Assembly: GCF_001735715.1 (NCBI RefSeq)
Contig: NZ_CP017259.1
Span: 1,175,501 to 1,239,500 of the forward strand
Reading direction: 5' to 3'
DNA from: Formosa sp. Hel3_A1_48
Lineage (GTDB): Bacteria; Bacteroidota; Bacteroidia; Flavobacteriales; Flavobacteriaceae
DNA: 64,000 nucleotides
Shown: in pieces, positions 6,317 through 16,068 of the stretch
Layout: every line of letters begins with the position of its first letter
Position numbering within the stretch: the stretch's first letter is position 1
Notes under the pieces: generated by a model
What the model was told of the DNA's origin: nothing
What the model saw: only the letters and a program-made list of their open reading frames with translations
Databases searched by the model: none
Translations under genes and position numbers: made by a program

Positions 6317-7744
6317 TTAATTCGCAAGTTTTACCTCTACTCTTCTGTTTGTAGCTCTTCCCTCAGAAGTATCATTAGAAGCAATTGGTGAATTTTCACC
6401 AAAGCCAATAGACGACAATCTTGAAGCATCAACTCCATTAGCTGTTAAAAAGCCAACAACTGTTGCTGCTCTTTCTTCAGAAAGCTTTTGGTTGAATTGT
6501 TCAGAAGCAGTGCTGTCTGTGTGTCCTTCAACTACAAAATTTGCTTTTGGGTATTCTTTAAGAATCGCGACGATTGCTTGTAATGTTTCATTGGCAGCCT
6601 CTTGAATATCAGATTTTCCAGTTGCAAAGTTTATTGTTCTTGCATAGCTTGTCAATTGAGCTTGTACATCTTCATTTGGCGCTTCTGGGCAACCGTTGTT
6701 TGCTACTGTTCCTGCTTCATTCGGGCATTCATCGTCCTTGTCTAAAACTGAATCGCCATCAGTGTCTGGCCATGGGCAACCACCATTTGCAGCGTCACCA
6801 GCTTCGTTAGGACACTTGTCATCGGCGTTAGCAACACCATCATTGTCTGAATCAGGGCAGCCGTTTAGGGCCGCTACTCCTGCTTCACTAGGGCAGCTGT
6901 CTTTGTCATCAGAAACACCGTCTCCGTCAGTGTCGGCACAACCATTAAATTCGGCTAAACCTGCTACTTGTGGACAGGCATCCTCAGAATCTTGAATGCC
7001 GTCACCATCTGAATCCGGACATCCATTAAACTCAGCTAAACCAGGAACTTCAGGACAAGCGTCTTTTTTGTCATAAACGCCATCGCCATCTGTGTCTGTA
7101 CCTCCGAAATTAATTGAAAGACCAACATTATGTTGGAAATGCTTTGTTAAATAGTCTTGAAAAGAGTGCTTATATGTTGCCTGGTAAGTAAAGCCAATGT
7201 TGTCAGAAAACCAGTATGATACACCTGCGGTTCCATTTACTGTTCCTGCACCAACAAGTGCACTTGCAGAACTGCCGGTGTTGTTTGAGTTATAAGGCCC
7301 TTCTTCAATCCATGTGTAACCTCCACCTAGGCCAAGGAAAGGTTCAAAGTTTCCAAAATTAGCTAAATCTCTAAGTGAATACTTTACTGTTGCGTCAAGC
7401 GCATAATACTTTAATTCTTCTATTGAAACAGTTTCATTTGTCACATTATCAGATCCCCATTTTTCAATGATGTTAAAAGACCCGGAAACACCAAAAGAAA
7501 AGTTGTCCGTAAGGTATTTAGAAACAGAAATTGAAGATAGAGAAGGAACAAAGTTCCAGTGCCCTTCAACATTGTAGAACTCGTTAAAAAGCTCTCCTTG
7601 TGGTGAATCCTCTCCAACAGGATATACATCCACAGCGTTAACACCAACGGTGATTTGCCAAGGGTTGTTATCGTCTTGAGCGTTTACGTTAGCAACAGAC
7701 ACGACGAGCATGATAGAAAGTGCTAACCTTTTTAAATTTTTCAT
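6317..7744 (-). CDS. OmpA-family outer-membrane porin with thrombospondin type-3 repeats
   Basis: A 475-residue outer-membrane protein. I place the start at 7744 ([20 protein letters not shown] signal peptide, cleaved after NAQ). A start at 7804 would put 20 polar residues before the signal peptide and would overlap the promoter. Residues about 22-205 form a beta-barrel ending in GLSINFGG. Then come five calcium-binding type-3 repeats of the D-x-D-G-D-G-V-x-D-x-x-D-x-C-P kind (about 210-340). A C-terminal peptidoglycan-binding OmpA domain follows (about 355-475), with the [13 protein letters not shown] and [10 protein letters not shown] signatures. It should link the outer membrane to the cell wall and is probably abundant, since a perfect promoter precedes it. 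Confidence 0.93.
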   Translation of the reverse strand: MKNLKRLALSIMLVVSVANVNAQDDNNPWQITVGVNAVDVYPVGEDSPQGELFNEFYNVEGHWNFVPSLSSISVSKYLTDNFSFGVSGSFNIIEKWGSDNVTNETVSIEELKYYALDATVKYSLRDLANFGNFEPFLGLGGGYTWIEEGPYNSNNTGSSASALVGAGTVNGTAGVSYWFSDNIGFTYQATYKHSFQDYLTKHFQHNVGLSINFGGTDTDGDGVYDKKDACPEVPGLAEFNGCPDSDGDGIQDSEDACPQVAGLAEFNGCADTDGDGVSDDKDSCPSEAGVAALNGCPDSDNDGVANADDKCPNEAGDAANGGCPWPDTDGDSVLDKDDECPNEAGTVANNGCPEAPNEDVQAQLTSYARTINFATGKSDIQEAANETLQAIVAILKEYPKANFVVEGHTDSTASEQFNQKLSEERAATVVGFLTANGVDASRLSSIGFGENSPIASNDTSEGRATNRRVEVKLAN

Positions 7745-7781
7745 AATTATTTTTTTATTTTGATAGAAGTTAAATTCATTG

Positions 7782-7812
7782 CAAAAGTAATACCTAAAGT
7801 TCACTAAACAAA
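7782..7812 (-). promoter_or_regulatory. Strong Bacteroidota promoter for ompA (TTTG-N19-TACTTTTG)
   Basis: On the minus strand TTTG (7812-7809) is followed after exactly 19 bases by TACTTTTG (7789-7782). This is a full match to the Bacteroidota -33/-7 consensus, and it lies 38 bases before the ATG at 7744. It fixes the OmpA start, because the alternative ATG at 7804 lies inside the promoter. Confidence 0.75.
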
Positions 7813-7865
7813 TATAATGTATGAAAATTGCACTTTTTTAATTTAAAAAGCTAAAAATCAGTAGA

Positions 7866-9062
7866 TTAACTAATTATTTTCAAGTGTTTGCCAACACTTT
7901 TAAATGCGGCAATTGCCTTATCTAGGTGTGATTTTTCATGAGCTGCGGAGAGTTGTACACGGATTCTGGCTTTTTCTCTTGGCACAACAGGGAAGAAAAA
8001 ACCTATGACATAAATCCCTTGTTTAAGAAGTAAACTTGCCATTTTTTGAGCCAACTTTGCATCATAGAGCATCACGGGTACTATTGCGGAATCACCATCA
8101 ATAATGTCAAATCCAAGATTTCTTATACCTTCTTTAAAATAATTTGTATTGTGTTCAAGGCGATCTCGTAAACTTGTGTCATTTGATAATAAATCAAAAA
8201 CTTTAATGGAAGCACCTACCAAGGCCGGCGCTAATGAATTAGAAAACAAATAAGGTCTAGACCGTTGGCGCAGCATAGATATAATCTCTTTTTTCCCAGT
8301 AGTATAACCCCCCATGCCGCCGCCAAGCGCCTTGCCTAAGGTGCCTGTTATAATGTCTATTCGACCCAAAACATTCTTGTCTTCCAATGTGCCAATCCCT
8401 GTTTTGCCTATAAACCCCGCTGCATGACACTCATCAATCATAACCAAGGCATCATACTTATCTGCTAGATCACAAATAGCATCAAGAGGGGCAAGTAAAC
8501 CGTCCATAGAAAAGACGCCGTCTGTCACAATAATTTTAAAGCGCGCACCACTAGAGTCAGCAGCTTGTAATTGAGTTTCTAAGTCCGCCATGTTGTTATT
8601 CTTATAACGAAAACGCTTGGCTTTACACAAGCGCACACCATCTATTATAGAGGCGTGGTTTAAACTGTCCGAAATGATCGCATCCTCTGCGCTTAAAAGT
8701 GGTTCAAAAACTCCGCCATTAGCATCAAAAGCTGCAGCATACAATATAGTATCTTCTGTTTGATAAAAATGTGCAATTTTTTGCTCTAGTTGTTTGTGTA
8801 TGTCCTGAGTACCACAAATAAATCGAACGGAAGCCATTCCAAATCCATGGGTATCCATGCTGTCCTTTGCAGCTTGAATAACTTCAGGATGATTGGCGAG
8901 ACCCAAGTAATTATTGGCGCAAAAATTCAACACCTTTTGTCCTGTATCTAGCGTGATTACTGGGCCTTGAGAGGATACGATAATACGCTCTTCTTTGTAT
9001 AACCCTTGTGCCTTTATGGCTTGCAGTTCTTGTTCTAAATGTTTTTTAATAGATGTATACAT
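7866..9062 (-). CDS. kbl: Glycine C-acetyltransferase (2-amino-3-ketobutyrate CoA ligase)
   Basis: A 398-residue PLP enzyme of the alpha-oxoamine synthase family. It cleaves 2-amino-3-ketobutyrate with CoA to glycine and acetyl-CoA in threonine breakdown. PLP contacts are visible: His136 in [12 protein letters not shown], Asp210/His213 in [10 protein letters not shown] and the Schiff-base Lys244 in [10 protein letters not shown]. The length matches E. coli Kbl. No threonine dehydrogenase (tdh) is next to it, as is common in flavobacteria. It lies 10 bases downstream of the AddA-like gene and should be co-transcribed with it. A related synthase (SPT, BioF, HemA) is less likely because the N-terminal region and the [13 protein letters not shown] stretch fit Kbl best. 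Confidence 0.93.
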   Translation of the reverse strand: MYTSIKKHLEQELQAIKAQGLYKEERIIVSSQGPVITLDTGQKVLNFCANNYLGLANHPEVIQAAKDSMDTHGFGMASVRFICGTQDIHKQLEQKIAHFYQTEDTILYAAAFDANGGVFEPLLSAEDAIISDSLNHASIIDGVRLCKAKRFRYKNNNMADLETQLQAADSSGARFKIIVTDGVFSMDGLLAPLDAICDLADKYDALVMIDECHAAGFIGKTGIGTLEDKNVLGRIDIITGTLGKALGGGMGGYTTGKKEIISMLRQRSRPYLFSNSLAPALVGASIKVFDLLSNDTSLRDRLEHNTNYFKEGIRNLGFDIIDGDSAIVPVMLYDAKLAQKMASLLLKQGIYVIGFFFPVVPREKARIRVQLSAAHEKSHLDKAIAAFKSVGKHLKIIS

Positions 9063-9072
9063 GGGAAATTAT

Positions 9073-12000
9073 TTATATGACCGTTTTAATTGTAAGCTCT
9101 GGGTGAATGTACACCAATATTTTTTTCTCCACAATATACCCCAATTGCTGGACAACAGAAGCATAAGTTTGTAGCTGCTGTTGGTGTTTTTGCAAATATT
9201 GGCCGGTCTTATAGTCAATTATTACAGCCTTGCCGCTCGCATTTACAATGAGCCGATCTGGTATAATAATTTGACCTGAACCAGTAATAATCTCGCGCTC
9301 GTTATACACCTCAACACCAGGACTAAAGTACAACTTAAGTTGTGGGTGGAAAACGATAGATTCTAGAATTTTAAAAAGCGGTTGGCTTTGCTCTGTTGAG
9401 ATTAACCCTTCCTCTAAAGAAGTGTTAATTGTCATTTGAATATCTGATGACAAATACACTCTAGCTAATAACAGGTGGATTAAGTTTCCTTTTTCAATAG
9501 CTTCTTTTTGAGCACTGTCCCAAAAATAATCAGCTTTTAAGGCCATAGAAACATTGAGTTGGCTTTTTAGTGTTGACACAAATTTTCTTTGTAGCTGCAT
9601 TGGATGTTGTGGGGCATCGAGAGCAGCAATTGGCTGCATTGAACCAAAGGAGTATCTAGAAACTCCAGCACGCCACGTTCCTGTAGATTTTAGAAATCCA
9701 ATAAGAATGTCTGAATATGTCTTTAAATCTGCTGTTGATTTGTTTGCTGATGATCGATTTCCGATAATGTAAAGCTGCTCAGCAGCACGGGTAAAAGCTA
9801 CATAAAGCAAATTAATATTATCTAATTCTAACTTGGCCTGGTGCGCCTTATATCTGGCTTTACCCTCAGTACCATAATGCTCAAGATCTTTGTTGTAATT
9901 GATCAAAAAATAGGGAAAATTATCATCTAGCTCTTGTATTGGCATCCATTCTTTAGGTTCAATTTCTTTATAAATACTTAGTTCTGCAAAAGGGAAAATA
10001 ACAACAGGAAACTCTAGCCCCTTGGCTTTGTGTACAGTCATAATCTGTACTGCATCTATCCCCTCAGGTGAAACAACACTAAGCTTTTCTTTATTGTGTT
10101 CAAAATAAGTTAAAAACGGGGCAATACCCGACGACTTTTTTTGAGTAAACTCAAAAATAATGTCCAAGAAAAATTGAATGTGCGCATTCGTGTTTTGGAC
10201 CAAATGAAATGTAGATATAATGTATTCCGCCAACTCATATACAGACAGCTGAATGGCTGTCTGAGGGTCGAAATTGATATTGAATTGTGAAAATGACGCA
10301 AAGTACGGCAAGAAATCTAAGTGCAAATAATTCAATCGAAACTGATGCCCGTCCGTGACATTGTTTCGGCTAATCAAATAATTCAAAATATTTAATTTCG
10401 CTGTAGTGTCCGTATTGTCTTTGAGGAATGAGAAAACATTAATGATAAACTTGACTTCCTTTGATTCGGCTACCAGAAGTGTTTCGTTAGAAATAATATC
10501 AATGCCTTTGGAACTCAAGTAGTTTGCAACAGCAACCCCTTCCTTCCGTTTGCGCACCAATACACAAATGTCTTTATATTTGGCGTCAGGATTAGAAGCT
10601 TTATATATACTAATGTTGTTATGCACTTCTTCAGCGTAGAGCGCTTCTTTGTCAGAGCCTTGATCGAAATCTAAAAAAGAAAGCTGAACATACCCCGGCT
10701 TAGTTTTGTTCTGTTCTTGAGTTGCGGATAAATAAAGGTTCTGATGTGTAGCCTCAGAGAAAACTGCTTTTGAGCAGAAGTTGAAGAAGTCATTATTAAA
10801 TTTGACTACTTCTTTACAGCTTCTGTAATTTGTCGGCAAATTAGCAATACGTGCATCAACAGGAAGTGTATGTTGATTGTTAATAAGACTCATAAACTGC
10901 TCTGGCTTACCCCCTCGCCAACGATAAATCGATTGTTTTGCATCACCCACAAGTAGCACACTGCCCTTCCCTGCTGCTAAAGCGTTTGTAATTAAAGGGT
11001 CGAGGTTTGTCCACTGCAGTTCTGAGGTGTCCTGAAATTCATCAATAAAATAATGATTAAATTTTTCACCAATTCTTTCGTATATAAAAGGTGCGGGTTG
11101 GGTCTTTATTTCTTTCCCAATAATGGTATTAAATTCTGAAATTAATATAATATTTTGCGCCTCCTTGATTGCATTGATTTCATTTTGAATAAGAGTTAAA
11201 ACAGAAACTGGTGTGATATTTTTGCGGATATTTTGAAGATAACGTAAGCGGTAAACCGCTTGCTTTGTGCTCAAAAAGGCGGCTACTAAATCCGTTCGTA
11301 AAGCATCTATTTTTTGTGAAATACGTTCAGGGGTGTTCTTTTTATACAAAGGAGTTGTCTCGATATTCTTTTGCCAAACCAAATCAAATTTAATATTATA
11401 TTTTTTGGCTGTAAGGGCTGCAAAATGCTTAGGTAAGGAGCCCTTATAAAAATCCACAAAAGTCAGTCCTTGCCCAACAATAAGGTCTAAAACTTGAGTG
11501 GCGACCTCTGTTATTTGTTGCTCTAATGCTTTATATTCTCTTTCGAGGGTGGCTTTCAGGCCTTCAAATGCAGCTAATTTTTGATTGGATAAGGACTCCA
11601 AATATGGAAGAGCAGTTTCTTGAGTGAGTAATTTTGCTGATTTATACAAATCCAAGGCAATGTCCCAGCTTTTATCATCCTCTAATTTAGAAAGAGCATA
11701 GGCCACAAGGACTTTAGTAAGCGCCTTGTCTTTTCCTGTTTTTGAAATCATCTGATCAACGGCTTTTTGCAACAAACTATCTGTATCTAACTCTACCTCA
11801 AAATTTACAGGAATTCGGAGATCATAAGCAAATGTTCTTATGAGCCGTTGATTAAATTTATCAATTGTGGACACATCGAATCCGCCATAATTGTGTAATA
11901 TTTTGCGGATTAATTGTCTTGCTTTATCATGGATTTTTTCTGGACTTAAACTCAGTTCATGAGTAAGGTCAGTAAATAAATCGTCTTTTGTGGTTAGGAT

Positions 12001-12207
12001 GTTTGACGACGAAAAGCGAAGTAAGGCTGAGACAATACGCCTTTTCATTTCGTCTACCGCTTTGTTCGTAAATGTAATTGCAAGCACATGACGGTGAGGT
12101 AAATAAGCTTCTGAAGTCAGTACTATTTTTAAGTAATCCTTGACTAAAGTATAGGTTTTGCCGCTTCCAGCAGAAGCATTGTATATCTTGAATGATGAGC
12201 CGCTCAC
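9073..12207 (-). CDS. AddA/RecB-like UvrD-family helicase with C-terminal nuclease
   Basis: A 1044-residue superfamily 1 helicase. Walker A is A-S-A-G-S-G-K-T at residues 11-18. The Q-type and motif Ia segment (VLAITFTNKAVDEMKRRI) follows at about 42-59. Motif II reads DEFQDTSELQW, then GDAKQSIYRWRGG, and VQIMTVHKAKGLEFP marks motif V. The C-terminus carries a RecB-like nuclease core (VIIDYKTGQ). It should unwind and cut double-strand ends together with the AddB-like subunit at 3493-6249. The start is GTG at 12207, the first codon before SGSSFKIYNASAG. The kbl gene follows on the same transcript, and sodA is divergent. Confidence 0.88.
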   Translation of the reverse strand: MSGSSFKIYNASAGSGKTYTLVKDYLKIVLTSEAYLPHRHVLAITFTNKAVDEMKRRIVSALLRFSSSNILTTKDDLFTDLTHELSLSPEKIHDKARQLIRKILHNYGGFDVSTIDKFNQRLIRTFAYDLRIPVNFEVELDTDSLLQKAVDQMISKTGKDKALTKVLVAYALSKLEDDKSWDIALDLYKSAKLLTQETALPYLESLSNQKLAAFEGLKATLEREYKALEQQITEVATQVLDLIVGQGLTFVDFYKGSLPKHFAALTAKKYNIKFDLVWQKNIETTPLYKKNTPERISQKIDALRTDLVAAFLSTKQAVYRLRYLQNIRKNITPVSVLTLIQNEINAIKEAQNIILISEFNTIIGKEIKTQPAPFIYERIGEKFNHYFIDEFQDTSELQWTNLDPLITNALAAGKGSVLLVGDAKQSIYRWRGGKPEQFMSLINNQHTLPVDARIANLPTNYRSCKEVVKFNNDFFNFCSKAVFSEATHQNLYLSATQEQNKTKPGYVQLSFLDFDQGSDKEALYAEEVHNNISIYKASNPDAKYKDICVLVRKRKEGVAVANYLSSKGIDIISNETLLVAESKEVKFIINVFSFLKDNTDTTAKLNILNYLISRNNVTDGHQFRLNYLHLDFLPYFASFSQFNINFDPQTAIQLSVYELAEYIISTFHLVQNTNAHIQFFLDIIFEFTQKKSSGIAPFLTYFEHNKEKLSVVSPEGIDAVQIMTVHKAKGLEFPVVIFPFAELSIYKEIEPKEWMPIQELDDNFPYFLINYNKDLEHYGTEGKARYKAHQAKLELDNINLLYVAFTRAAEQLYIIGNRSSANKSTADLKTYSDILIGFLKSTGTWRAGVSRYSFGSMQPIAALDAPQHPMQLQRKFVSTLKSQLNVSMALKADYFWDSAQKEAIEKGNLIHLLLARVYLSSDIQMTINTSLEEGLISTEQSQPLFKILESIVFHPQLKLYFSPGVEVYNEREIITGSGQIIIPDRLIVNASGKAVIIDYKTGQYLQKHQQQLQTYASVVQQLGYIVEKKILVYIHPELTIKTVI

Positions 12208-12274
12208 TAAATAAAATTTATACCAAAATAAACAATCTAAATCACATACTTAATTTAATTTGATTGGAAAATCG

Positions 12275-12282
12275 TAAATTTG
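12275..12282 (+). promoter_or_regulatory. Bacteroidota -7 promoter element for sodA (TAAATTTG)
   Basis: TAAATTTG matches the -7 consensus and lies 31 bases before the sodA ATG at 12314. No clear TTTG is found 19 bases upstream. Confidence 0.5.
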
Positions 12283-12313
12283 ATCTAAAGTATTTAACCT
12301 TAAAAATAATAAC

Positions 12314-12922
12314 ATGGCTTTTGAATTACCAAAATTAAACTATGCTTACGATGCATTAGAACCAAACATTGATGCAAGAACAATGGAAATCCACCACTCT
12401 AAGCATCACAACGGATACACCACAAAATTAAACGCTGCTATTTCAGGAACAGCATTAGAAAACCAGAGTATTGAATCAATATTAAGCTCTTTGGACATGA
12501 GTAACAAGGCGGTTAGGAATAATGGTGGTGGATTTTATAACCACAGCTTATTTTGGGAAGTAATGAGCCCAATTGATAAAGGCGAACTTTCAGGAGAATT
12601 AAAAGATGCAATCCTTGAAGCTTACGGTTCTTTTGAGGACTTTAAGTCTGCGTTCTCAAATGCCGCTGCAACACAGTTTGGCTCTGGTTGGGCGTGGCTT
12701 TGCGTCCACAAAGGGGGTAAAGTAGAAGTGTGTGCTACACCTAATCAAGACAACCCACTCATGCCGGGTGTATCATGTGGCGGCACTCCAATTTTAGGTA
12801 TTGACGTATGGGAACATGCTTATTACTTAAATTATCAAAACAGACGTCCAGACTATATCAATGCATTTTTTAATGTAATCAACTGGAATGAAGTAGCAAA
12901 GCGTTTTGCGGCAGCGAAATAA
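12314..12922 (+). CDS. sodA: Superoxide dismutase, Mn/Fe family (Mn-like)
   Basis: A 202-residue cytoplasmic SOD that converts superoxide to oxygen and hydrogen peroxide. All four metal ligands are present: His27, His77, Asp164 and His168 (DVWEHAYY). The second-sphere Gln is at 145 in ATPNQDNPL, as in Mn enzymes; Fe enzymes place this Gln near residue 69-70 instead. This points to a Mn or cambialistic enzyme. The GSGWAWL strand at 123-129 is standard. It stands alone with its own promoter element and a strong terminator, divergent from the addA-like operon. Confidence 0.95.
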   Translation: MAFELPKLNYAYDALEPNIDARTMEIHHSKHHNGYTTKLNAAISGTALENQSIESILSSLDMSNKAVRNNGGGFYNHSLFWEVMSPIDKGELSGELKDAILEAYGSFEDFKSAFSNAAATQFGSGWAWLCVHKGGKVEVCATPNQDNPLMPGVSCGGTPILGIDVWEHAYYLNYQNRRPDYINAFFNVINWNEVAKRFAAAK

Positions 12923-12945
12923 GCACACAAAACTATCGTATAAAT

Positions 12946-12975
12946 AAAAAAGGTGAACAGATGTTCACCTTTTTT
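12946..12975 (+). terminator. Rho-independent terminator of sodA
   Basis: AAAAAAGGTGAAC, loop AGAT, GTTCACCTTTTTT is a perfect 13-base-pair stem with a T run, 24 bases after the sodA stop. Confidence 0.85.
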
Positions 12976-13055
12976 GCCCCAAATCTACCATGAACTTAAC
13001 CTACTTATGTTATGGTGAATCAAATATATACTTTAATTATTTAGCCTTTTTGTTT

Positions 13056-13097
13056 TTTAGACGAAATGCACTTTTTTTAGACGAAATGCACTTTTTT
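13056..13097. repeat. Two tandem copies of a 20-base unit at the purF 3' end
   Basis: TTTTTTAGACGAAATGCAC occurs twice in direct succession, and the second copy is followed by a third TTTTTTAG that enters the stop region of purF. The unit is about 20 bases. The repeats lie between the sodA terminator and the purF stop codon, so they would be in the 3' untranslated part of the purF message. Confidence 0.7.
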
Positions 13098-14994
13098 AGT
13101 AGGCGCGCTCGTTTTTACCTTCGTAAAAGTTTATAAACGCTTGATTAACTACGCGATTTCCTCCGTCAGTTGGGTAATTTCCTGTAAAATACCAGTCTCC
13201 TAAATTATCCGGGCAAGCCTTGTGTAAATTTTCAATGGTTTGAAAAATGATTACAACCTCAGCGTTTATCTCATCCCCGCTGAGTAAATCAGCTATTTTG
13301 CTTGATATCTGCTCTGCGGAAAATGAGGAATAAATCTCTTTGACGAAGTTCTTTACCTCATTGTCACTCAAATGTTCTTGCGCCTTACATTTGGCGTAAA
13401 CATCATCAATGAGCTGATCTTGCTTTTGGTCTTTTAGTAGCGCTAGTGCCGCTCTAAACGCAACCAAGCCTTCTAAATTTGCCATATCAATGCCGTAGCA
13501 ATCGGGGTAGCGGATTTGTGGTGCTGAAGATACCACCACAATTTTTTTAGGGGATAGGCGGTCCAACATTTTTAATATACTTTTCTTTAGTGTTGTCCCG
13601 CGTACGATGCTGTCGTCAATTATAACCAAATTGTCTTCTTTTTTTACAACACCATATGTAATGTCATATACGTGTGCTACCAAATCGTCCCTACTGCTGT
13701 CTTCAGTAATAAATGTTCTAAGTTTTACATCCTTAATTGCGATTTTTTCTATCCTTGTATGTTGCGATAAAATTTGAGTTACTTTCTCTGCCGACAAAGA
13801 GCGTCTTCCCTCCAAAATTTCATCTGTTTTTGTTTTGTTTAGAAATGCCTCAACCGATTCAACCATACCAAAAAAAGAGGTTTCGGCAGTATTGGGTATA
13901 AATGAAAAAACTGTATTTTTAATATCGTTATTGATATGTTTCAAAACTTCTGGAACAATAAGTTTTCCTAATAATTTTCGTTCTTTGTATATTTCAGCGT
14001 CGCTACCTCTCGAAAAATAAATCCGCTCAAAAGAACAGGCCTTACGTTCTGTGGGTTCTAAAATTTTATTTATTGTGGTTTCTCCAGATTTTTTGGTGAT
14101 AATAGCATGTCCAGGTGGGAGTTCGTGAACCGAGTGGTAATCCACATTAAAAACGGTTTGAATTACCGGTCGTTCTGAAGCCACAACAACGACCTCATCA
14201 TCCATGTAGTAATACGCTGGGCGGATCCCAGCCGGATCGCGTAAAACAAATGAATCGCCGTGGCCAAGCATACCCGCCATTGCATACCCTCCGTCCCAAT
14301 TTTTTGAAGACTTTTTTAAAATCTTTTTGAGATTTAGGCGTTCTGCAATTAAAGGAGAACATTCCATTTTAGTATAGCCTTCCTTTTTTAATTTTTTATA
14401 AACTTTTGAAACCGCATCATCCAAGAAATGGCCAATACGCTCCATTATTGTAATCGTATCTGTGTACTCTTTTGGGTGCTGGCCAATTTCTACTAAATTC
14501 TTAAACAACTGACGGACATTAGTCATGTTAAAATTTCCTGCTAAAATAAGGTTGCGATGCATCCAGTTATTTTGTCTCAAGAACGGATGTACGCTTTCAA
14601 CACTGTTTTTCCCAAATGTTCCATAGCGAACATGGCCAAGCATGACCTCCCCAAGGTAGGGCACCATTCTCTTTTGTAATGCGGTGTTATTAGCGCACTC
14701 AGGGTTATTGACCAACACGGTATTAATCCGTTCGTTGATTTGCTCAAACACATCTTGAATAGGTTGTTGGGCAACAGAGCGCACACGGCTTATGTAGCGC
14801 TCACCAGGATTCATGTCCAATTTTATACTTGCAAAACCAGCACCATCCTGACCTCTATTGTGCTGCTTTTCCATGATCAGGTACATCTTGTTTATCCCAT
14901 AAAAAGCAGTGCCATACTTTTCTTTGTAAAAATCTAAAGGCTTTAAAAGGCGAACATGGGCTATGCCACATTCATGTTTAATTGCATCACTCAT
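13096..14994 (-). CDS. purF: Amidophosphoribosyltransferase (PurF-type, long form)
   Basis: A 632-residue class II glutamine amidotransferase fused to a phosphoribosyltransferase. It makes phosphoribosylamine from PRPP and glutamine, the first step of purine synthesis. Cys9 (HECGIAH) is the nucleophile that becomes the N-terminus after removal of eight residues. QHNRGQDGAGF is the glutaminase signature, and IIDDSIVRGTT (about 475) is the PRPP loop, followed by PQIRYPDCYGIDM. It is about 130 residues longer than usual PurF (about 500), and the extra part is mostly C-terminal. Flavobacteria often carry this long form besides a standard one, so a paralogous role is possible. The -7 element is at 15045. 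Confidence 0.82.
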   Translation of the reverse strand: MSDAIKHECGIAHVRLLKPLDFYKEKYGTAFYGINKMYLIMEKQHNRGQDGAGFASIKLDMNPGERYISRVRSVAQQPIQDVFEQINERINTVLVNNPECANNTALQKRMVPYLGEVMLGHVRYGTFGKNSVESVHPFLRQNNWMHRNLILAGNFNMTNVRQLFKNLVEIGQHPKEYTDTITIMERIGHFLDDAVSKVYKKLKKEGYTKMECSPLIAERLNLKKILKKSSKNWDGGYAMAGMLGHGDSFVLRDPAGIRPAYYYMDDEVVVVASERPVIQTVFNVDYHSVHELPPGHAIITKKSGETTINKILEPTERKACSFERIYFSRGSDAEIYKERKLLGKLIVPEVLKHINNDIKNTVFSFIPNTAETSFFGMVESVEAFLNKTKTDEILEGRRSLSAEKVTQILSQHTRIEKIAIKDVKLRTFITEDSSRDDLVAHVYDITYGVVKKEDNLVIIDDSIVRGTTLKKSILKMLDRLSPKKIVVVSSAPQIRYPDCYGIDMANLEGLVAFRAALALLKDQKQDQLIDDVYAKCKAQEHLSDNEVKNFVKEIYSSFSAEQISSKIADLLSGDEINAEVVIIFQTIENLHKACPDNLGDWYFTGNYPTDGGNRVVNQAFINFYEGKNERAY

Positions 14995-15044
14995 GTGTGA
15001 AGGTTGTGGTTGGTTAGTGTCTTTGTAATAATACCATTTGTACT

Positions 15045-15052
15045 CAAAATTA
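15045..15052 (-). promoter_or_regulatory. Bacteroidota -7 promoter element for purF (TAATTTTG)
   Basis: TAATTTTG on the minus strand lies 50 bases before the purF ATG at 14994. This leaves an untranslated leader of about 45 bases. Confidence 0.4.
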
Positions 15053-15062
15053 ATACAGTTTA

Positions 15063-15989
15063 TTAAGTTAATTCAATGTCAAATTGGGTTAGGTTTTTAA
15101 ACATCTGAAGCCGCTCAAAGACCTCTTTAGATGATAGATTGCTAATTCGCTCTGTCCCAAATTTTTCCACAGTAAAAGAAGCTAATGCAGAGCCATATAC
15201 AACAGCTTTTTTCATGTTTTCAAAACTAAAGTTGTTTGTTTTGGACAAAAATCCTGCAAACCCGCCAGCAAAAGTGTCACCAGCTCCCGTAGGATCAAAA
15301 ACCTCCTCAAGTGGAAGCGCAGGTGCAAAAAACACATTGTCGCCACTGAATAATAATGCGCCGTGTTCTCCTTTTTTTATCACTACGTATTTAGGCCCCA
15401 TTTCGTGAATGTTTCGTGCTGCTGCTACCAAAGAGCTTTGTCCTGATAATTGCCTCGCCTCCTCGTCATTAATCGTAATTACATCGACTCTTTTAATGAC
15501 TTCCATCAAATCCTCTAAAGTATTGTCCATCCAAAAGTTCATCGTATCCAATATGACCAAAGCCTCTTTATTGGTAACTTGATCCAAAACACTAGATTGA
15601 ACAAGAGGGTGCAAATTTCCTAAAACAACAACATTGGCGTCCTTAAATTTAGAAGGCACTACAGGTTGAAAGTCTGACAACACATTAAGTTCAGTAGACA
15701 ATGTGTCTCTTGTGTTCATGTCGTTATGGTAGCGCCCACTCCAAAAAAATGTTTTGCCTGATGAGATAATTTCTATGCCAGAAATATCAATGTTGTGTTG
15801 ACGAAAAAGCTCTAAATGAGTCTCAGGGAAATCTCCGCCAACAACCGAAACTATCGCACTCGCTGTGTCAAACTGCGAAGCTGATAGCCCTATGTAGGGC
15901 GCTGACCCTCCAAGAATTTTATCGGTCTTCCCAAAAGGTGTTTCAATAGCATCAAATGCAACAGTACCGACAATTAGGAGTTTGTTCAT
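15063..15989 (-). CDS. PfkB-family sugar or nucleoside kinase
   Basis: A 308-residue cytoplasmic kinase of the ribokinase/PfkB family. An N-terminal GG motif (KILGGSAPYIGLSASQF, residues 24-40) binds the substrate. The C-terminal D-P-T-G-A-G-D-T (232-239) is the anion hole, with catalytic Asp238. Substrate specificity cannot be read with confidence. The family includes ribokinase, adenosine kinase and fructokinases, and the place beside purF and purN makes a nucleoside or ribose substrate conceivable. It has its own -7 element at 16013, and the stop lies 11 bases from the purF promoter. Confidence 0.85.
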   Translation of the reverse strand: MNKLLIVGTVAFDAIETPFGKTDKILGGSAPYIGLSASQFDTASAIVSVVGGDFPETHLELFRQHNIDISGIEIISSGKTFFWSGRYHNDMNTRDTLSTELNVLSDFQPVVPSKFKDANVVVLGNLHPLVQSSVLDQVTNKEALVILDTMNFWMDNTLEDLMEVIKRVDVITINDEEARQLSGQSSLVAAARNIHEMGPKYVVIKKGEHGALLFSGDNVFFAPALPLEEVFDPTGAGDTFAGGFAGFLSKTNNFSFENMKKAVVYGSALASFTVEKFGTERISNLSSKEVFERLQMFKNLTQFDIELT

Positions 15990-16012
15990 AAACTTGTAGA
16001 AAAATTAAAGGA

Positions 16013-16020
16013 CAAATCTA
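16013..16020 (-). promoter_or_regulatory. Bacteroidota -7 promoter element for the pfkB gene (TAGATTTG)
   Basis: TAGATTTG on the minus strand lies 23 bases before the ATG at 15989 and matches TAnnTTTG exactly. Confidence 0.5.
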
Positions 16021-16068
16021 CAAAAAATTATAGGTTATTGACGTTAAATTTGACGCAAAAAGTTAATC

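Noticed and set aside
6574-6995. Plus-strand reading frames opposite the OmpA gene
   Set aside because: They are shadows of the repetitive coding sequence, with no start context of their own.
6660-7110. Regular repeats that might be taken for a CRISPR-like or VNTR array
   Set aside because: They encode five thrombospondin type-3 repeats of the OmpA protein in frame. The units vary in sequence and there are no spacers.
7745-7804. Longer N-terminus of the OmpA protein starting at 7804
   Set aside because: The added 20 residues are not signal-like and overlap the perfect promoter at 7782-7812.
14577-14937. Small reading frames inside purF on both strands
   Set aside because: They lie wholly inside a well-supported gene and show no motif or ribosome-binding context.
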